Below the pieces are notes generated by a model. That model was given only the letters and a program-made list of their open reading frames with translations. It had not been told where the DNA came from and did not search any database. From Siphonodentalium dalli (Eukaryota > Mollusca > Scaphopoda > Gadilida > Siphonodentaliidae), in contig CP136061.1 in assembly GCA_032622095.1 (NCBI GenBank), forward strand, positions 116,074,754 through 116,138,753: a stretch of 64,000 nucleotides of DNA, written 5' to 3'. Positions 11,358 through 22,343 of the stretch are shown one piece after another. Positions within the stretch are counted from its first letter, which is position 1. Each line of letters opens with the position of its first letter. Position numbers and translations under genes: made by a program.

Positions 11358-12257
11358 AAAGGGAAAAAATAGCTTTTTATCATTTTTGATTCCTGGGAGT
11401 CACTTTAAAGCATTTTAATGCATTTTACAGAGCCTGGTCTTTCAGTCCAATGAATATCTCATGCTTGGTGTGGCTATTCTTGCTGCTGATGTCTTCTTTC
11501 ACTTACATCAGCCAAAAAAATAGTAAGATTTTTCATAAAAAATGCCAATTTTTCAAGGTATTTTCAAAAAATTTCAAGGTGGTAATAGTCACATGATAAT
11601 GCAAATGACCCATAACATGAGCATGTCAACGACACATATATCAATTGTTATAAGAACCTAATCTAACAAGTATTTTGGATTTTATAGCCAGTGATATACA
11701 GATATATATCATAAAAGTGTGTCATTTCCACTGGTGGGTATGGTCATTTGAAGGTTAATAGCACTAAAACTTGGACACATTTAAGAAAATGCTTCAGCAA
11801 TTCAAAGAGAGCATATCTTTATTCAACTAATTCAATATACACCCACATCCAGTTATCTTGGATCACCCTTGCAGACCTGAAAATGTCATATTTTATTCTT
11901 CAATGTGCTGATAAAGTCATGCGCTTGATGCTCAGCTGATCAGATCTGGACTCAATGACCTCACATCACCAGAAGTTCTCTCATGGAAAGAATATTGTAC
12001 AGTCTTCCATAGCTGATCCAAGTTTGCAACACCAGACCCCTAAAACTGAGTGAAAATGGGGCCTGAACATGACTGGTGGTGGAAAATTGTGCCTTTTTGA
12101 TGAATAATTTGTTAAAGGGGGTGGGGTTAAATTGTGTGTGATAAATAAAGAACCATAGGGGTGATATTGTTTTTGAACACATTTTTTCCATTGATGGGCA
12201 ATTCTGAAGAAATGTAGGGAGTTACAATTATTCCGCGAAAAAGCGGGCTATCGCTTT
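11358..12257. repeat. 900-bp spacer 3 of the 1353-bp array
   Basis: Third near-identical spacer; the array ends after the following MITE with no fourth spacer. Confidence 0.85.
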
Positions 12258-12710
12258 AGGTTACACTGGTGTAAATAAGGTTCCGAGTGACATCTAGCGG
12301 ATGCGGGAGGAATATATAGGAGAGAATAAAATAGACACTGGGCCCTGATTGGTCAATAGCCTTGTGTGCTTTTCACATAAAAAAATCATCACACCTCTTC
12401 CCTATGATTTCCCATAGGTGAAATAACCATTGGCACAGGAATTAACCCTTTGTAGTGAAGTTTGAATATTTTGGTGTGGTCTAAAATATGACTGTATTTT
12501 TTTATGCGGTTCTGACACTAGTTACGAAAACATAAGATTTAAAGGCGAATTCCCTGCTAGACAGACATGATTTTTTTGTGTAAAAAGTTTCCCAAAATGT
12601 CAATTTTTCAGATTTAAAGAAAATTTTGGACCCAACATTTATATTGCCAACACTATACGCTAAAACGTTAGCACTGAGGCCTATGGGAAACATTTACACC
12701 AGTGTAACCT
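12258..12710. mobile_element. 453-bp GGTTACA MITE, array copy 4
   Basis: Terminal copy, with the C variant GGTCAATAG and a private G (AGGTGAAATAACC). It is followed by AAAACAAATCTGAACC, which continues the E2 monomer interrupted at 8199. Confidence 0.9.
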
Positions 12711-14635
12711 AAAACAAATCTGAACCCCAGTCATTCAAGAACCCTCCATACCAAATATAAGCTAAATCGGCCTAATAGTTCTAGACAAGAAAAAAAAATT
12801 GGACCAAAAAATAATAAAAAAAAAAATTTCAATTTAGGTCCCAATTCATATCATAACAAGATGCAAAACATTTATATATATTGACATAAGAAATTTTAGT
12901 TTACAAAAAGATTTTAAGTTCAACAGTTGGAATCATACTGTAAAGTATGTTTGGCTTTATCTAGCTTTCATCTGTGAAAACTTCAAATAGTTTCAGTTCA
13001 GGTTTGTTATGATTCAGCCTTCAGACTTCAGTATTTCAATCAAATACAGTACAGGAACATTAACAATTTGATCGAATCAACCTGGTTATCAGGTGGGATC
13101 TCATAATACCAAATGAAAAATTAACATAGTGATTAGTACTATAAATAGTAAATACTAACTAAATAGACATTGTTTCTGTACTACATGTAGTATATTATGT
13201 ATGTGTCTCACTTGAATTTTATAAAATAGCCTATTATATGAATTAGAGTGATAATGGTAAGTCTCATTTCAAGCAGGATAAGCATAATCCATTGAACCAA
13301 AAGATATCTGACAATAAGTTATAAGCATTTCCAATCCATACATATATAAAAATTTCCAAAGTTATGCTTGATAAACTTGATAAAATTGACCTCTCAGTAA
13401 AATTCAAAATACTGACTCAAACTGCCCTAGATTAGCTCTAATTGCAATGGATTTTCAAAAAATTTCCAGGGGGAGAATACCCACCATCAGCAGGAGGTCA
13501 CCCCTCCCAAACCTTCCTCCGCTCAGGCCTTCAGGTTATGCCTTTGGCATATCATTGCCCAAAAACAGGTGTCCCCAAAAAATACCTAGATCCTTCACTG
13601 AATGCGGAGGAGAAGGTGGGGTTGTGAAGCCATCATTAAGAGATCGGTACAAGACCGTCACTCCAATATGTGACAGTGCAGTGGTGCTGGACTGACTCCA
13701 GTTGTCGCCAGACCATATGGGAAATATTAGGATTATCAAAGACTATATTAGTATATAGACTAGTATATATGTAAATATTGAAGCATATGTAAGATTGAAT
13801 TGGAGTTTTGAGTTCCTCTGTCATTTGGGTTAACCTGATTGGGGATAAGAAGTGCATAGTTTGGGTTATTGACAAGTATTATACAGTTATTTTTAAAGAT
13901 ACTGAAAAACAAAAGTTAAAAAACAAAACAAATTAAGCCTACCTACCTACCCTAATTTTTTTCAGCTCGTTAGCGGAAACAAATGTATTTTTTTGTAGAC
14001 CTTACCATTATCTCTATCAATGGATCTTTTTGACAAAACAATAGTTCCTATTCTAACCTATGGATGTGAGGTGTGGGGAGGTTATCTAAATAACTTACCT
14101 GATCGCCTAAGCCTATCAACGCTTACTAATCACTTTGACAAAGACCCATTTGAAAATTTGGCCTTAAGTTTTTATAAACAAATGCTAGGAGTTAATTCTA
14201 AGGCTACTAATTTGGCGACTCGTGGTGAACTGGGAAGATTTCCACTGGGCTTTAAAGTAACCCAGCAAGTTATACGTAATTGTTTTCGAATTATCAAACT
14301 TAACGACAGTTCGCTACTACATGATGCTTATTTGTGTAATCTGAATACATATTCTAAGTGTCAAGTAACATGGCTTAACTCCATTCAAACAATTCTTGAC
14401 ATTTCTACATATAAAGATGTATGGGATAACAAATACGTAAAATATCCCAAGAAGGTTGAAAAGAGTATAATGAGTGGTGTATGATGCTGTTGGTTTGGGA
14501 CAGGGTAGTGGTCTGGGTCATGTGGGGGGGGGGGGTGATGGAAAGGGAAAGTTTCCATGATTTCATTCAAGATTTTCATAACTCTGCGGATGTTACAACG
14601 GTGTTAGTTTTTCTAATTTTTAAAAAGGTTTAAAA
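12711..14635. repeat. 2.04-kb block, copy 1 (5' truncated)
   Basis: First of three tandem copies (others 16781-18831 and 18832-20850). Each contains E2 monomer debris, AT-rich sequence, an 82-codon ORF with no recognised domain (here 13447-13695), the right end of the Harbinger-like element, a LINE fragment, and a G-tract ending CTAATTTTTAAAAAGG. Copy 1 lacks the leading ~200 bp because the MITE array abuts it. Confidence 0.85.
14002..14484 (+). pseudogene. LINE polyprotein C-terminal fragment, copy 1
   Basis: Open for about 160 codons: LFDKTIVPILTYGCEVWG, then LALSFYKQMLGVNSKATN and ATRGELGRFPLGF. These motifs follow the RT domain of CR1/L2/Jockey-type LINE ORF2 proteins. The reading frame ends SIMSGV-stop where LINE sequence is fused to unrelated DNA (GTATGATGCTGTTGG); in the LINE it should continue SIMSNLRSK as at 39433. 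It is therefore a truncated remnant despite its open frame. Confidence 0.85.
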
Positions 14636-16780
14636 TGAAAGTGTCAATGACACTGTAGCTCAACTTAGGTAGGGGAATAATTTAATGGTCGATAGTAAAT
14701 GGAGGAATAGGAAAAGTGCTAATTGAAATGTCTAAGCAAGACTAGATGTACATGTCAATATCAACATTCATAACAGGTTTCATAATGATCGGATCAGGGA
14801 TGTGGTGATTATGGTGTGCCAAAGGATTTATTGATGCAAAGAGTAAATTCTAAAATGGCCACCGGCAGCCATGTTTTTTTCCGAATTACCCCAAAATGAC
14901 TTGTTCCCATCTACAGCCTTTACAAATCTCATAATGATCTGATCAAAGGTATGACATGCAAAGAGTAAAATCCAAGATGGCTGCTGGCGGCCATGTTTTT
15001 CGGCTGAACGACCCCAAAATGACTCGTTTCCCATCTACATGTCATTGTTAACATCCATGACAAATTTCTTGAAGTTCCGACCAAAGCTACGACCTATAGC
15101 CCGCACCAAAGGATTTATTCATGCAAAGAGTAAAATCCAATATGGCTGCTGGCGGACATGTTTTTTAGCCAAACGACCCCAAAATGACTCGTTCCCATCT
15201 ACATGTTAATATTAACATCCATAATAAATATCATGATGATCAGACAAACAGTACGACCTGTAGCCCGTGCCAATGGATTTAATTTTGAAATCCAAGATGG
15301 CTGCCAGCGGCCATGTTTTTTGGCCGAATGACCCCAAAATGACTCGTTCCCATATACATGTCAATATCAATATTCATGACAAATTTCATAAAGGTCAGAC
15401 CAAAGGTACGACCTGTAACCCGCGCCAAAGGATTTAGTCATGCAAAGAGTAAAATCCAAGATGGCTGCTGGCGGCCATGTTTTTTGGCCGAACGACCCCA
15501 AAATCACTCTTTCCCATCTACATGTCATTGTTAACATCCATGACAAATTTCATGAAGTTCTGATGAAAGCTACAACATGTAGCCCGCGCCAAAGAATTTA
15601 GTCATGCAAAGAGTAAAATCCAAGATGGCTGCTGACGCCCATGTTTTTTGGCTGAACGACCCCAAAATCACTCGTTCCCATCTACATGTCAATATTAACA
15701 TCCATGACAAATTTCATGATGATCCGACGAACAGCACGACCTGTAGCCCGCGCCAATGGATTGAATTTTGAAATCCAAAATGGCCACCAGCGGCCATGTT
15801 TTTTGGCCGAATGACCCCAAAATGACTCGTTCCCATCTACATGTCAATGTCAACATTCATGACAAAATTCATAAAGATCAGACCATAGGTACGACCTGTA
15901 GCCCGCGCCAAAGGATTTAGTCATGCAAAGAGTAAAATCCATGATGGCTGCTGGCGGCCATGTTTTTTGGCCGAACAACCCCAAAATCACTCGTTCCCAT
16001 CTACATGTCATTGTTAACATCCATGACAAATTTCATGAAGTTCCGATCAAAACTACGACCTGTAGCCTGCGCCAAATGATTTAGTCATGCAAAGAGTAAA
16101 ATCCAAGATGGCTGCTGACGGCCATGTTTTTTGGCCGAACGACCCCAAAATGACTCGTTCCCATCTACATGTCAATATTAACATCCATGACAAATTTCAT
16201 AATGATCAGACGAACAGTACGACCTGTAGCCCGCGCCAATGGATTGAATTTTGAAATCCAAAATGGCCACCAGCGGCCATGTTTTTTGGCCGAATGACCC
16301 CAAAATGACTCGTTCCCATCTACATGTCAACATTCATGACAAATTCATAAAGATCAGACCAAAGGTACGACCTGTAGCCCGTGCCAAAGGATTTAGTCAT
16401 GCAAAGAGTAAAATCCAAGATGGCTGCTGGCGGCCATGTTTTTTGGCCGAACGACCCCAAAATCACTCGTTCCCATCTACATGTCAATATAAACATCCAT
16501 GACAAATTTCATGATGATCAAACGAACAGTACGACCTGTAGCCCGCGCCAATGGATTGAATTTTGAAATCCAAGATGGCCACCAGCGGCCATGTTTTTTG
16601 GCCGAATGACCCCAAAATGACTCGTTCCCATCTACATGTCAATGTCAACATTCATGCAAAATTTCATAAAGATCATACCAAAGGTACGACCTGTAGCCCG
16701 CGCCAAAGGAAATTGTTGACGGACACACGGACGCCAAGCCATGGCAATAGCTCAAACTTACAAAAGTAAGTTGAGCTAAA
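14636..16780 (+). mobile_element. S1 satellite-bearing rolling-circle-like element, complete
   Basis: Inserted in an A-rich site between copies 1 and 2 of the 2-kb block (empty site AAGGTTTAAAAAAACTAATA at about 18820). The 5' end has the palindrome AGTGTCAATGACACT (14640-14654) and TAGCTCAACTTA (14656-14667). The 3' end has the inverted match TAAGTTGAGCTA (16767-16778), inside a hairpin AGCTCAAACTTAC-AAAA-GTAAGTTGAGCT. Between them are monomers of 155 bp (type B) and 164 bp (type A) in the order BAABAABAB from 15300 on. Structure matches Helentron/HINE elements; there is no Rep/helicase. Confidence 0.75.
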
Positions 16781-18831
16781 AAACTAATATATGTTTTTTG
16801 TATGTTAAATTGATCAAGGAGTTCGATCTGAATTAGTTATTTTTTTTATCATTTTTTTTTGGAGTTGTGTCCCTGGGTCCACCCCTATTTGACCCAATGA
16901 CCACATTTGAACAAATCTGAACCCCAGTCATTCAAGAACCCTCCATACCAAATATAAGCTAAATCGGCCTAATAGTTCTAGACAAGAAAAAAAAATTGGA
17001 CCAAAAAAATAAATAAATAATTTTTCAATTTAGGTCCCAATTCATATCATAACAAGATGCAAAACATTTATATATATTGACATAAGAAATTTTAGTTTAC
17101 AAAAAGATTTTAAGTTCAACAGTTGGAATCATACTGTAAAGTATGTTTGGCTTTATCTAGCTTTCATCTGTGAAAACTTCAAATAGTTTCAGTTCAGGTT
17201 TGTTATGATTCAGCCTTCAGACTTCAGTATTTCAATCAAATACAGTACAGGAACATTAACAATTTGATCGAATCAACCTGGTTATCAGGTGGGATCTCAT
17301 AATACCAAATGAAAAATTAACATAGAGATTAGTACTATAAATAGTAAATACTAACTAAATAGACATTGTTTCTGTACTACATGTAGTATATTATGTATGT
17401 GTCTCACTTGAATTTTATAAAATAGCCTATTATATGAATTAGAGTGATAATGGTAAGTCTCATTTCAAGCAGGACAAGCATAATCCATTGAACCAAAAGA
17501 TATCTGACAATAAGTTATAAGCATTTCCAATCCATACATATATAAAAATTTCCAAAGTTATGCTTGAGAAACTTGATAAAATTGACCTCTCAGTAAAATT
17601 CAAAATACTGACTCAAACTGCCCTAGATTAGCTCTAATTGCAATGGATTTTCAAAAAAATTCCAGGGGGAGAATACCCACCATCAGCAGGAGGTCACCCC
17701 TCCCAAACCTTCCTCCGCTCAGGCCTTCAGGTTATGCCTTTGGCATATCATTGCCCAAAAACAGGTGTCCCCAAAAAATACCTAGATCCTTCACTGAATG
17801 CGGAGGAGAAGGTGGGGTTGTGAAGCCATCATTAAGAGATCGGTACAAGACCGTCACTCCAATATGTGACAGTGCAGTGGTGCTGGACTGACTCCAGTTG
17901 TCGCCAGACCATATGGGAAATATTAGGATTATCAAAGACTATATTAGTATATAGACTAGTATATATGTAAATATTGAAGCATATGTAAGATTGAATTGGA
18001 GTTTTGAGTTCCTCTGTCATTTGGGTTAACCTGATTGGGGATAAGAAGTGCATAGTTTGGATTATTGACAAGTATTATACAGTTATTTTTAAAGATACTG
18101 AAAAACAAAAGTTAAAAAACAAAACAAATTAAGCCTACCTACCTACCCTAATTTTTTTCAGCTCGTTAGCGGAAACAAATGTATTTTTTTTTAGACCTTA
18201 CCATTATCTCTATCAATGGATCTTTTTGACAAAACAATAGTTCCTATTCTAACCTATGGATGTGAGGTGTGGGGAGGTTATCTAAATAACTTACCTGATC
18301 GCCTAAGCCTATCAACGCTTACTAATCACTTTGACAAAGACCCATTTGAAAATATGGCCTTAAGTTTTTATAAACAAATGCTAGGAGTTAATTCTAAGGC
18401 TACTAATTTGGCGACTCGTGGTGAACTGGGAAGATTTCCACTGGGCTTTAAAGTAACCCAGCAAGTTATACGTAATTGTTTTCGAATTATCAAACTTAAC
18501 GACAGTTCGCTACTACATGATGCTTATTTGTGTAATCTGAATACATATTCTAAGTGTCAAGTAACATGGCTTGACTCCATTCAAACAATTCTTGACATTT
18601 CTACATATAAAGATGAATGGGATAACAAATACGTAAAATATCACAAGAAGGTTGAAAAGAGTATAATGAGTGGTGTATGATGCGGTTGGTTTGGGACAGG
18701 GTAGTGGTCTGGGTCATGTGGGGGGGGGGGGGGTGATGGAAAGGGAAAGTTTCCATGATTTCATTCAAGATTTTCATAACTCTGCGGATGTTACAACGGT
18801 GTTAGTTCTTCTAATTTTTAAAAAGGTTTAA
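16781..18831. repeat. 2.04-kb block, copy 2
   Basis: Complete copy starting AAACTAATATATG and ending CTAATTTTTAAAAAGG. It contains the 82-codon ORF (17643-17891) without recognised function, the Harbinger-like right end (to 18197), the LINE fragment and a G-tract (about 18720-18733). Confidence 0.85.
18198..18680 (+). pseudogene. LINE polyprotein C-terminal fragment, copy 2
   Basis: Same fragment as 14002-14484, open throughout, with a few substitutions (for example Asn to Asp in TWLDSIQT and Val to Glu in YKDEWDN). It ends at the same non-LINE fusion after SIMSGV, so it duplicates the already truncated copy. Confidence 0.85.
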
Positions 18832-20850
18832 AAAAACTAATATATGTTTTTTGTATGTTAAATTGATCAAGGAGTTCGATCTGAATTAGTTATTTTTTTT
18901 TGGAGTTGTGTCCCTGGGTCCACCCCTAATTGACCCAGTGACCACATTTGAACAAATCTGAACCCCAGTCATTCAAGAACCCTCCATACCAAATATAAGC
19001 TAAATCGGCCTAATAGTTCTAGACAAGAAAAAAAAATTGGACCAAAAAAATAAATAAATAATTTTTCAATTTAGGTCCCAATTCATATCATAACAAGATG
19101 CAAAACATTTATATATATTGACATAAGAAATTTTAGTTTACAAAAAGATTTTAAGTTCAACAGTTGGAATCATACTGTAAAGTATGTTTGGCTTTATCTA
19201 GCTTTCATCTGTGAAAACTTCAAATAGTTTCAGTTCAGGTTTGTTATGATTCAGCCTTCAGTATTTCAATCAAATACAGTACAGGAACATTAACAATTTG
19301 ATCGAATCAACCTGGTTATCAGGTGGGATCTCATAATACCAAATGAAAAATTAACATAGAGATTAGTACTATAAATAGTAAATACTAACTAAATAGACAT
19401 TGTTTCTGTACTACATGTAGTATATTATGTATGTGTCTCACTTGAATTTTATAAAATAGCCTATTATATGAATTAGAGTGATAATGGTAAGTCTCATTTC
19501 AAGCAGGATAAGCATAATCCATTGAACCAAAAGATATCTGACAATAAGTTATGAGCATTTCCAATCCATACATATATAAAATTTCCAAAGTTATGCTTGA
19601 GAAACTTGATAAAATTGACCTCTCAGTAAAATTCAAAATACTGACTCAAACTGCCCTAGATTAGCTCTAAATGCAATGGATTTTCAAAAAATTTCCAGGG
19701 GGAGAACACCCACCATCAGCAGGAGGTCACCCCTCCCAAACCTTCCTCCGCTCAGGCCTTCAGGTTATGCCTTTGGCATATCATTGCCCAAAAACAGGTG
19801 TCCCCAAAAAATACCTAGATCCTTCACTGAATGCGGAGGAGAAGGTGGGGTTGTGAAGCCATCATTAAGAGATCGGTACAAGACCGTCACTCCAATATGT
19901 GACAGTGCAGTGGTGCTGGACTGACTCCAGTTGTCGCCAGACCATATGGGAAATATTAGGATTATCAGACTATATTAGTATATAGACTAGTATATATGTA
20001 AATATTGAAGCATATATAAGATTGAATTGGAGTTTTTAGTTCCTCTGTCATTTGGGTTAACCTGATTGGGGCTAAGAAGTGCATAGTTTGGGTTATTGAC
20101 AAGTATTATACAGTTATTTTTAAAGATACTGAAAAACAAAAGTAAAAAAAAAAAAAATTAAGCCTACCTACCTACCCTAATTTTTTTCAGCTCGTTAGCG
20201 GAAACAAATGTATTTTTTTTAGACCTTACCATTATCTCTATCATTGGATCTTTTTGACAAAACAATAGTTCCTATTCTAACCTATGGATGTGAGGTGTGG
20301 GGAGGTTATCTAAATAACTTACCTGATCGCCTAAGCCTATCAACGCTTACTAATCACTTTGACAAAGACCCATTTGAAAATTTAGCCTTAAGTTTTTATA
20401 AACAAATGCTAGGAGTTAATTCTAAGGCTACTAATTTGGCGACTCGTGGTGAACTGGGAAGATTTCCACTGGGCTTTAAAGTAACCCAGCAAGTTATACG
20501 TAATTTTTTTCGAATTATCAAACTTAACGACAGTTCGCTACTACATGATGCTTATATGTGTAATCTGAATACATATTCTAAGTGTCAAGTAACATGGCTT
20601 AACTCCATTCAAACAATTCTACATATAAAGATGTATGGGATAACAAATACGTAAAATATCCCAAGAAGGTTGAAAAGAGTATAATGAGTGGTGTATGATG
20701 CTGTTGGTTTGGGACAGGGTAGTGGCCTGGGTCATGTGGGGGGGGGGGGGGGGGTGATGGAAAGGGAAAGTTTCCATGATTTCATTAAAGATTTTCATAA
20801 CTCTGCGGATGTTACAACGGTGTTAGTTTTTCTAATTTTTAAAAAGGTTT
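18832..20850. repeat. 2.04-kb block, copy 3
   Basis: Follows copy 2 without a break. It contains the 82-codon ORF (19676-19924), the Harbinger-like right end (to 20225), a frameshifted LINE fragment and a longer G-tract (about 20738-20754). Confidence 0.85.
20226..20696 (+). pseudogene. LINE polyprotein C-terminal fragment, copy 3 (frameshifted)
   Basis: Same fragment with a deletion at about 20617 (AATTCT joins ACATATAAAG, losing TGACATTTCT-type bases), which shifts the frame and stops it early. Confidence 0.85.
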
Positions 20851-20896
20851 AAAAAAAAACTAATATATGTTTTTTGTATGTTAAATTGATCAAGGA

Positions 20897-21453
20897 CACG
20901 GAGGGAGAACTGCGACGTGAGGATAAAGAGACGGTGGAATTCCGATAAAGAGACGGTGGAAATCCGATAAACGAGACGGTTCGCTTTCGGCGACCAGCGA
21001 GATTTTCTTTGTGTTTGGGCATTCAAACGGAATTGCCGTGACAAATCAGGTTTCATATCATCATATCGTTATTTAAGTTATTAATATCCATCAAAATCTA
21101 GACGATACAGTGACTAAAACCAAGAGAATAGCCATTTAAAAATCACGCGACGGTTCGTTTTCCGATAAAAGACACGCGACGGTTCGTTTTTATCGGAAAA
21201 CGAACCGTCGCGTGACTTTTAAATGGCGATTATATTGGTTTTACTCACTGTAGCGTCTAGATTTTGATGGATATTAGTAACTAAAATAACGATATGATGA
21301 TATGAAACCTGATTTGTCATGGCAATTCCGTTTTAATGCCCAAACACGAAGAAAATCTCGTTTGTCGCCGAAAGCGAACAGTCTCGTTTATCGGATTTCC
21401 GCCGTCTCTTTATCGGAATGCCACCGATCCTCACGTCGCAGTTCTCCCCCGTG
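20897..21453. mobile_element. 557-bp near-perfect palindromic transposon
   Basis: Starts CACGGAGGGAGAACTGCGAC, and the other end read inward is CACGGGGGAGAACTGCGAC. Arms of about 275 bp meet near 21190 at TTTTTATCGGAAAACG. It is flanked by AAGGA (20892-20896, 21454-21458), with the empty site GATCAAGGAGTTCGATCTG at about 16815, 18870 and 32890. Several GAGACGGT / CCGATAAA sub-repeats lie in the outer arms. Five-base duplication and CAC ends are also seen in Transib-type elements, but further TIR bases do not match, so the class is open. ORFs inside are palindrome shadows. Confidence 0.85.
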
Positions 21454-21458
21454 AAGGA

Positions 21459-21863
21459 GTTCGATCTGAATTTTTTATTTTTTTTATCATTTTTTTTTGG
21501 AGTTGTGTCCCTGGGTCCACCCCTATTTGACCCAGTGACCCCATTTGAACAAATCTGAACCCCAGTCATTCAAGAACCCTCCATACCAAATATAAGCTAA
21601 ATCGGCCTAATAGTTCTAGACAAGAAGTCGTTTTAAGAAATACTATGGAGGGAAAGAGTTAAGGCACTGGCTTCGCAACTATTTGACCCAGTGACCTCAT
21701 TTGAACAAATCTGAATTAGAGTCACCTAGGGAACATCCACACCAAACATGAACCCATTTGGTTTGATGGTTTCAGAGGAGAAGATGTTTAAAGAATTGTT
21801 GACGGATGGACGGACGACGAGTGATGACTATAGCTCCACCAGAGACTTCGTCTCGGGTGAGCT
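21459..21863 (+). mobile_element. E2 element 3' part with hairpin tail, unit 2
   Basis: Two ~156-bp monomers (TTGTGTCCCTGGGTCC..., AAGGCACTGGCTTCGC...) and the tail TTGTTGACGGATGGACGG, ending in hairpin AGCTCCACC...GAGAC-TTC-GTCTC...GGTGAGCT (21832-21863). LINE sequence resumes immediately after. Confidence 0.75.
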
Positions 21864-22098
21864 AAAAACCTATAAGTACAGGAAAACACTTTGTAGATTG
21901 AGGATAAGCGATCACTCTCTGCACATTGGAACTGGCAGAGATACTCGTCCGAAAAAAACTGACATTAATGACAGAAAATGTAACATTTGTAACAGCATTG
22001 AAGATGAGGCCCACCTCATATTGTATTGTAAGAAGTATAGTTCACCAAGAACAGTTATGTTTGATGCTCTAAATAGTATGATATATGCACAGTTGTAA
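21864..22098 (+). pseudogene. LINE C-terminal zinc-knuckle fragment, unit 2
   Basis: KTYKYRKTLCRLRISDHSL, then RKCNICNSIEDEAHLILYC (Cys-x2-Cys ... His-x4-Cys), the putative zinc-binding end of CR1/L2/Jockey-like LINE proteins. The ending is altered: a deletion joins DALNS to MIYAQL-stop, whereas unit 5 keeps the longer ending FIDRFNFLPETRNFR. Confidence 0.85.
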
Positions 22099-22242
22099 CT
22101 AAGTTTCTTGATGCAATATTAAAGGACAGGGGTCAAATATAAGTTCTGAAAGTGGTAATATACACAAGCATGTATTTACTGAGTATGTTGTTCTCAGGTG
22201 TGCATTGTTCATTATCATTCCTACATAATAATATTTTTCCAG

Positions 22243-22343
22243 GTGCTGCTGACATGATTCATTCATCAAATTGCATCGTTCCATTTGACCCATCACTACC
22301 ATTAAACCAGATCATACCAACTTCATTAGCATCATCATATGAG
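22243..22343 (+). CDS. Candidate internal exon of unidentified cellular gene (unit 2)
   Basis: Bounded by acceptor ATTTTTCCAG and donor GTAAGA. Only one frame is open; it encodes AADMIHSSNCIVPFDPSL followed by PLNQIIPTSLASSYE. It enters in phase 1 and leaves in phase 0, which fits a 25-nt upstream microexon (as at 32631) and the terminal exon at 22950. The same exon occurs at 33715 and 42818. I do not recognise the protein, and no transposon protein resembles it. LINE origin is unlikely because of the splice sites. Confidence 0.5.

Larger units (their letters stand above)
8089..14001. mobile_element. Harbinger-like composite element carrying a MITE array
   Basis: TIRs begin GGCCTAAAAAAAAGACG and GGTCTACAAAAAAATAC (read inward) and share TTTGTTTCCGCTAAC. 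The target duplication is TTA (8086-8088, 14002-14004); the empty site GATGAATTACCATTATC exists at about 29890. TTA/TAA duplications are typical of PIF/Harbinger. No transposase ORF was found. The interior consists of E2-type monomer debris, the 1353-bp array, and sequence that is repeated again at 16.9 and 18.9 kb. Confidence 0.7.
2178..20850. repeat. Segmental duplication unit 1 (expanded by insertions)
   Basis: Homology to the other units starts at GGTTCACCGGTTACGC (about 2178; compare 23165, 34627, 46700, 57487). It lacks the cellular-gene exons found in units 2-5. It contains the Mutator-like MITE with inverted interior, a private hAT-like MITE, the HMGA-like gene, a truncated TTAA MITE, LINE RT debris and an E2 element. 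The large private expansion from 8089 to 20850 (Harbinger-like element, MITE array, 2-kb triplication, S1 element) explains its length. Confidence 0.85.

Noticed and set aside
8444-12693. Repeated 63-codon (both strands) and 76-codon ORFs in the 1353-bp array as a multicopy gene family
   Set aside because: They lie in a MITE and its spacer, copies are near-identical over coding and non-coding alike, and no domain is visible, so identity says nothing about coding.
14020-14484. 154-aa open frame as a functional gene
   Set aside because: It is an internal LINE ORF2 segment lacking RT and both ends; it stops at a fusion junction, not at a native stop.
15300-16780. S1 monomers as a CRISPR array or as repetitive protein (frames such as KMATSGHVFWPNDPK)
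   Set aside because: Monomers are 155-164 bp with no short repeat/unique spacer pattern; frames recur only because the satellite repeats and are broken between monomers.
20897-21453. The long palindrome as an assembly fold-back artefact
   Set aside because: The arms are not identical, and the element is flanked by a clean 5-bp duplication with empty sites in paralogous positions, so a real insertion is more likely.
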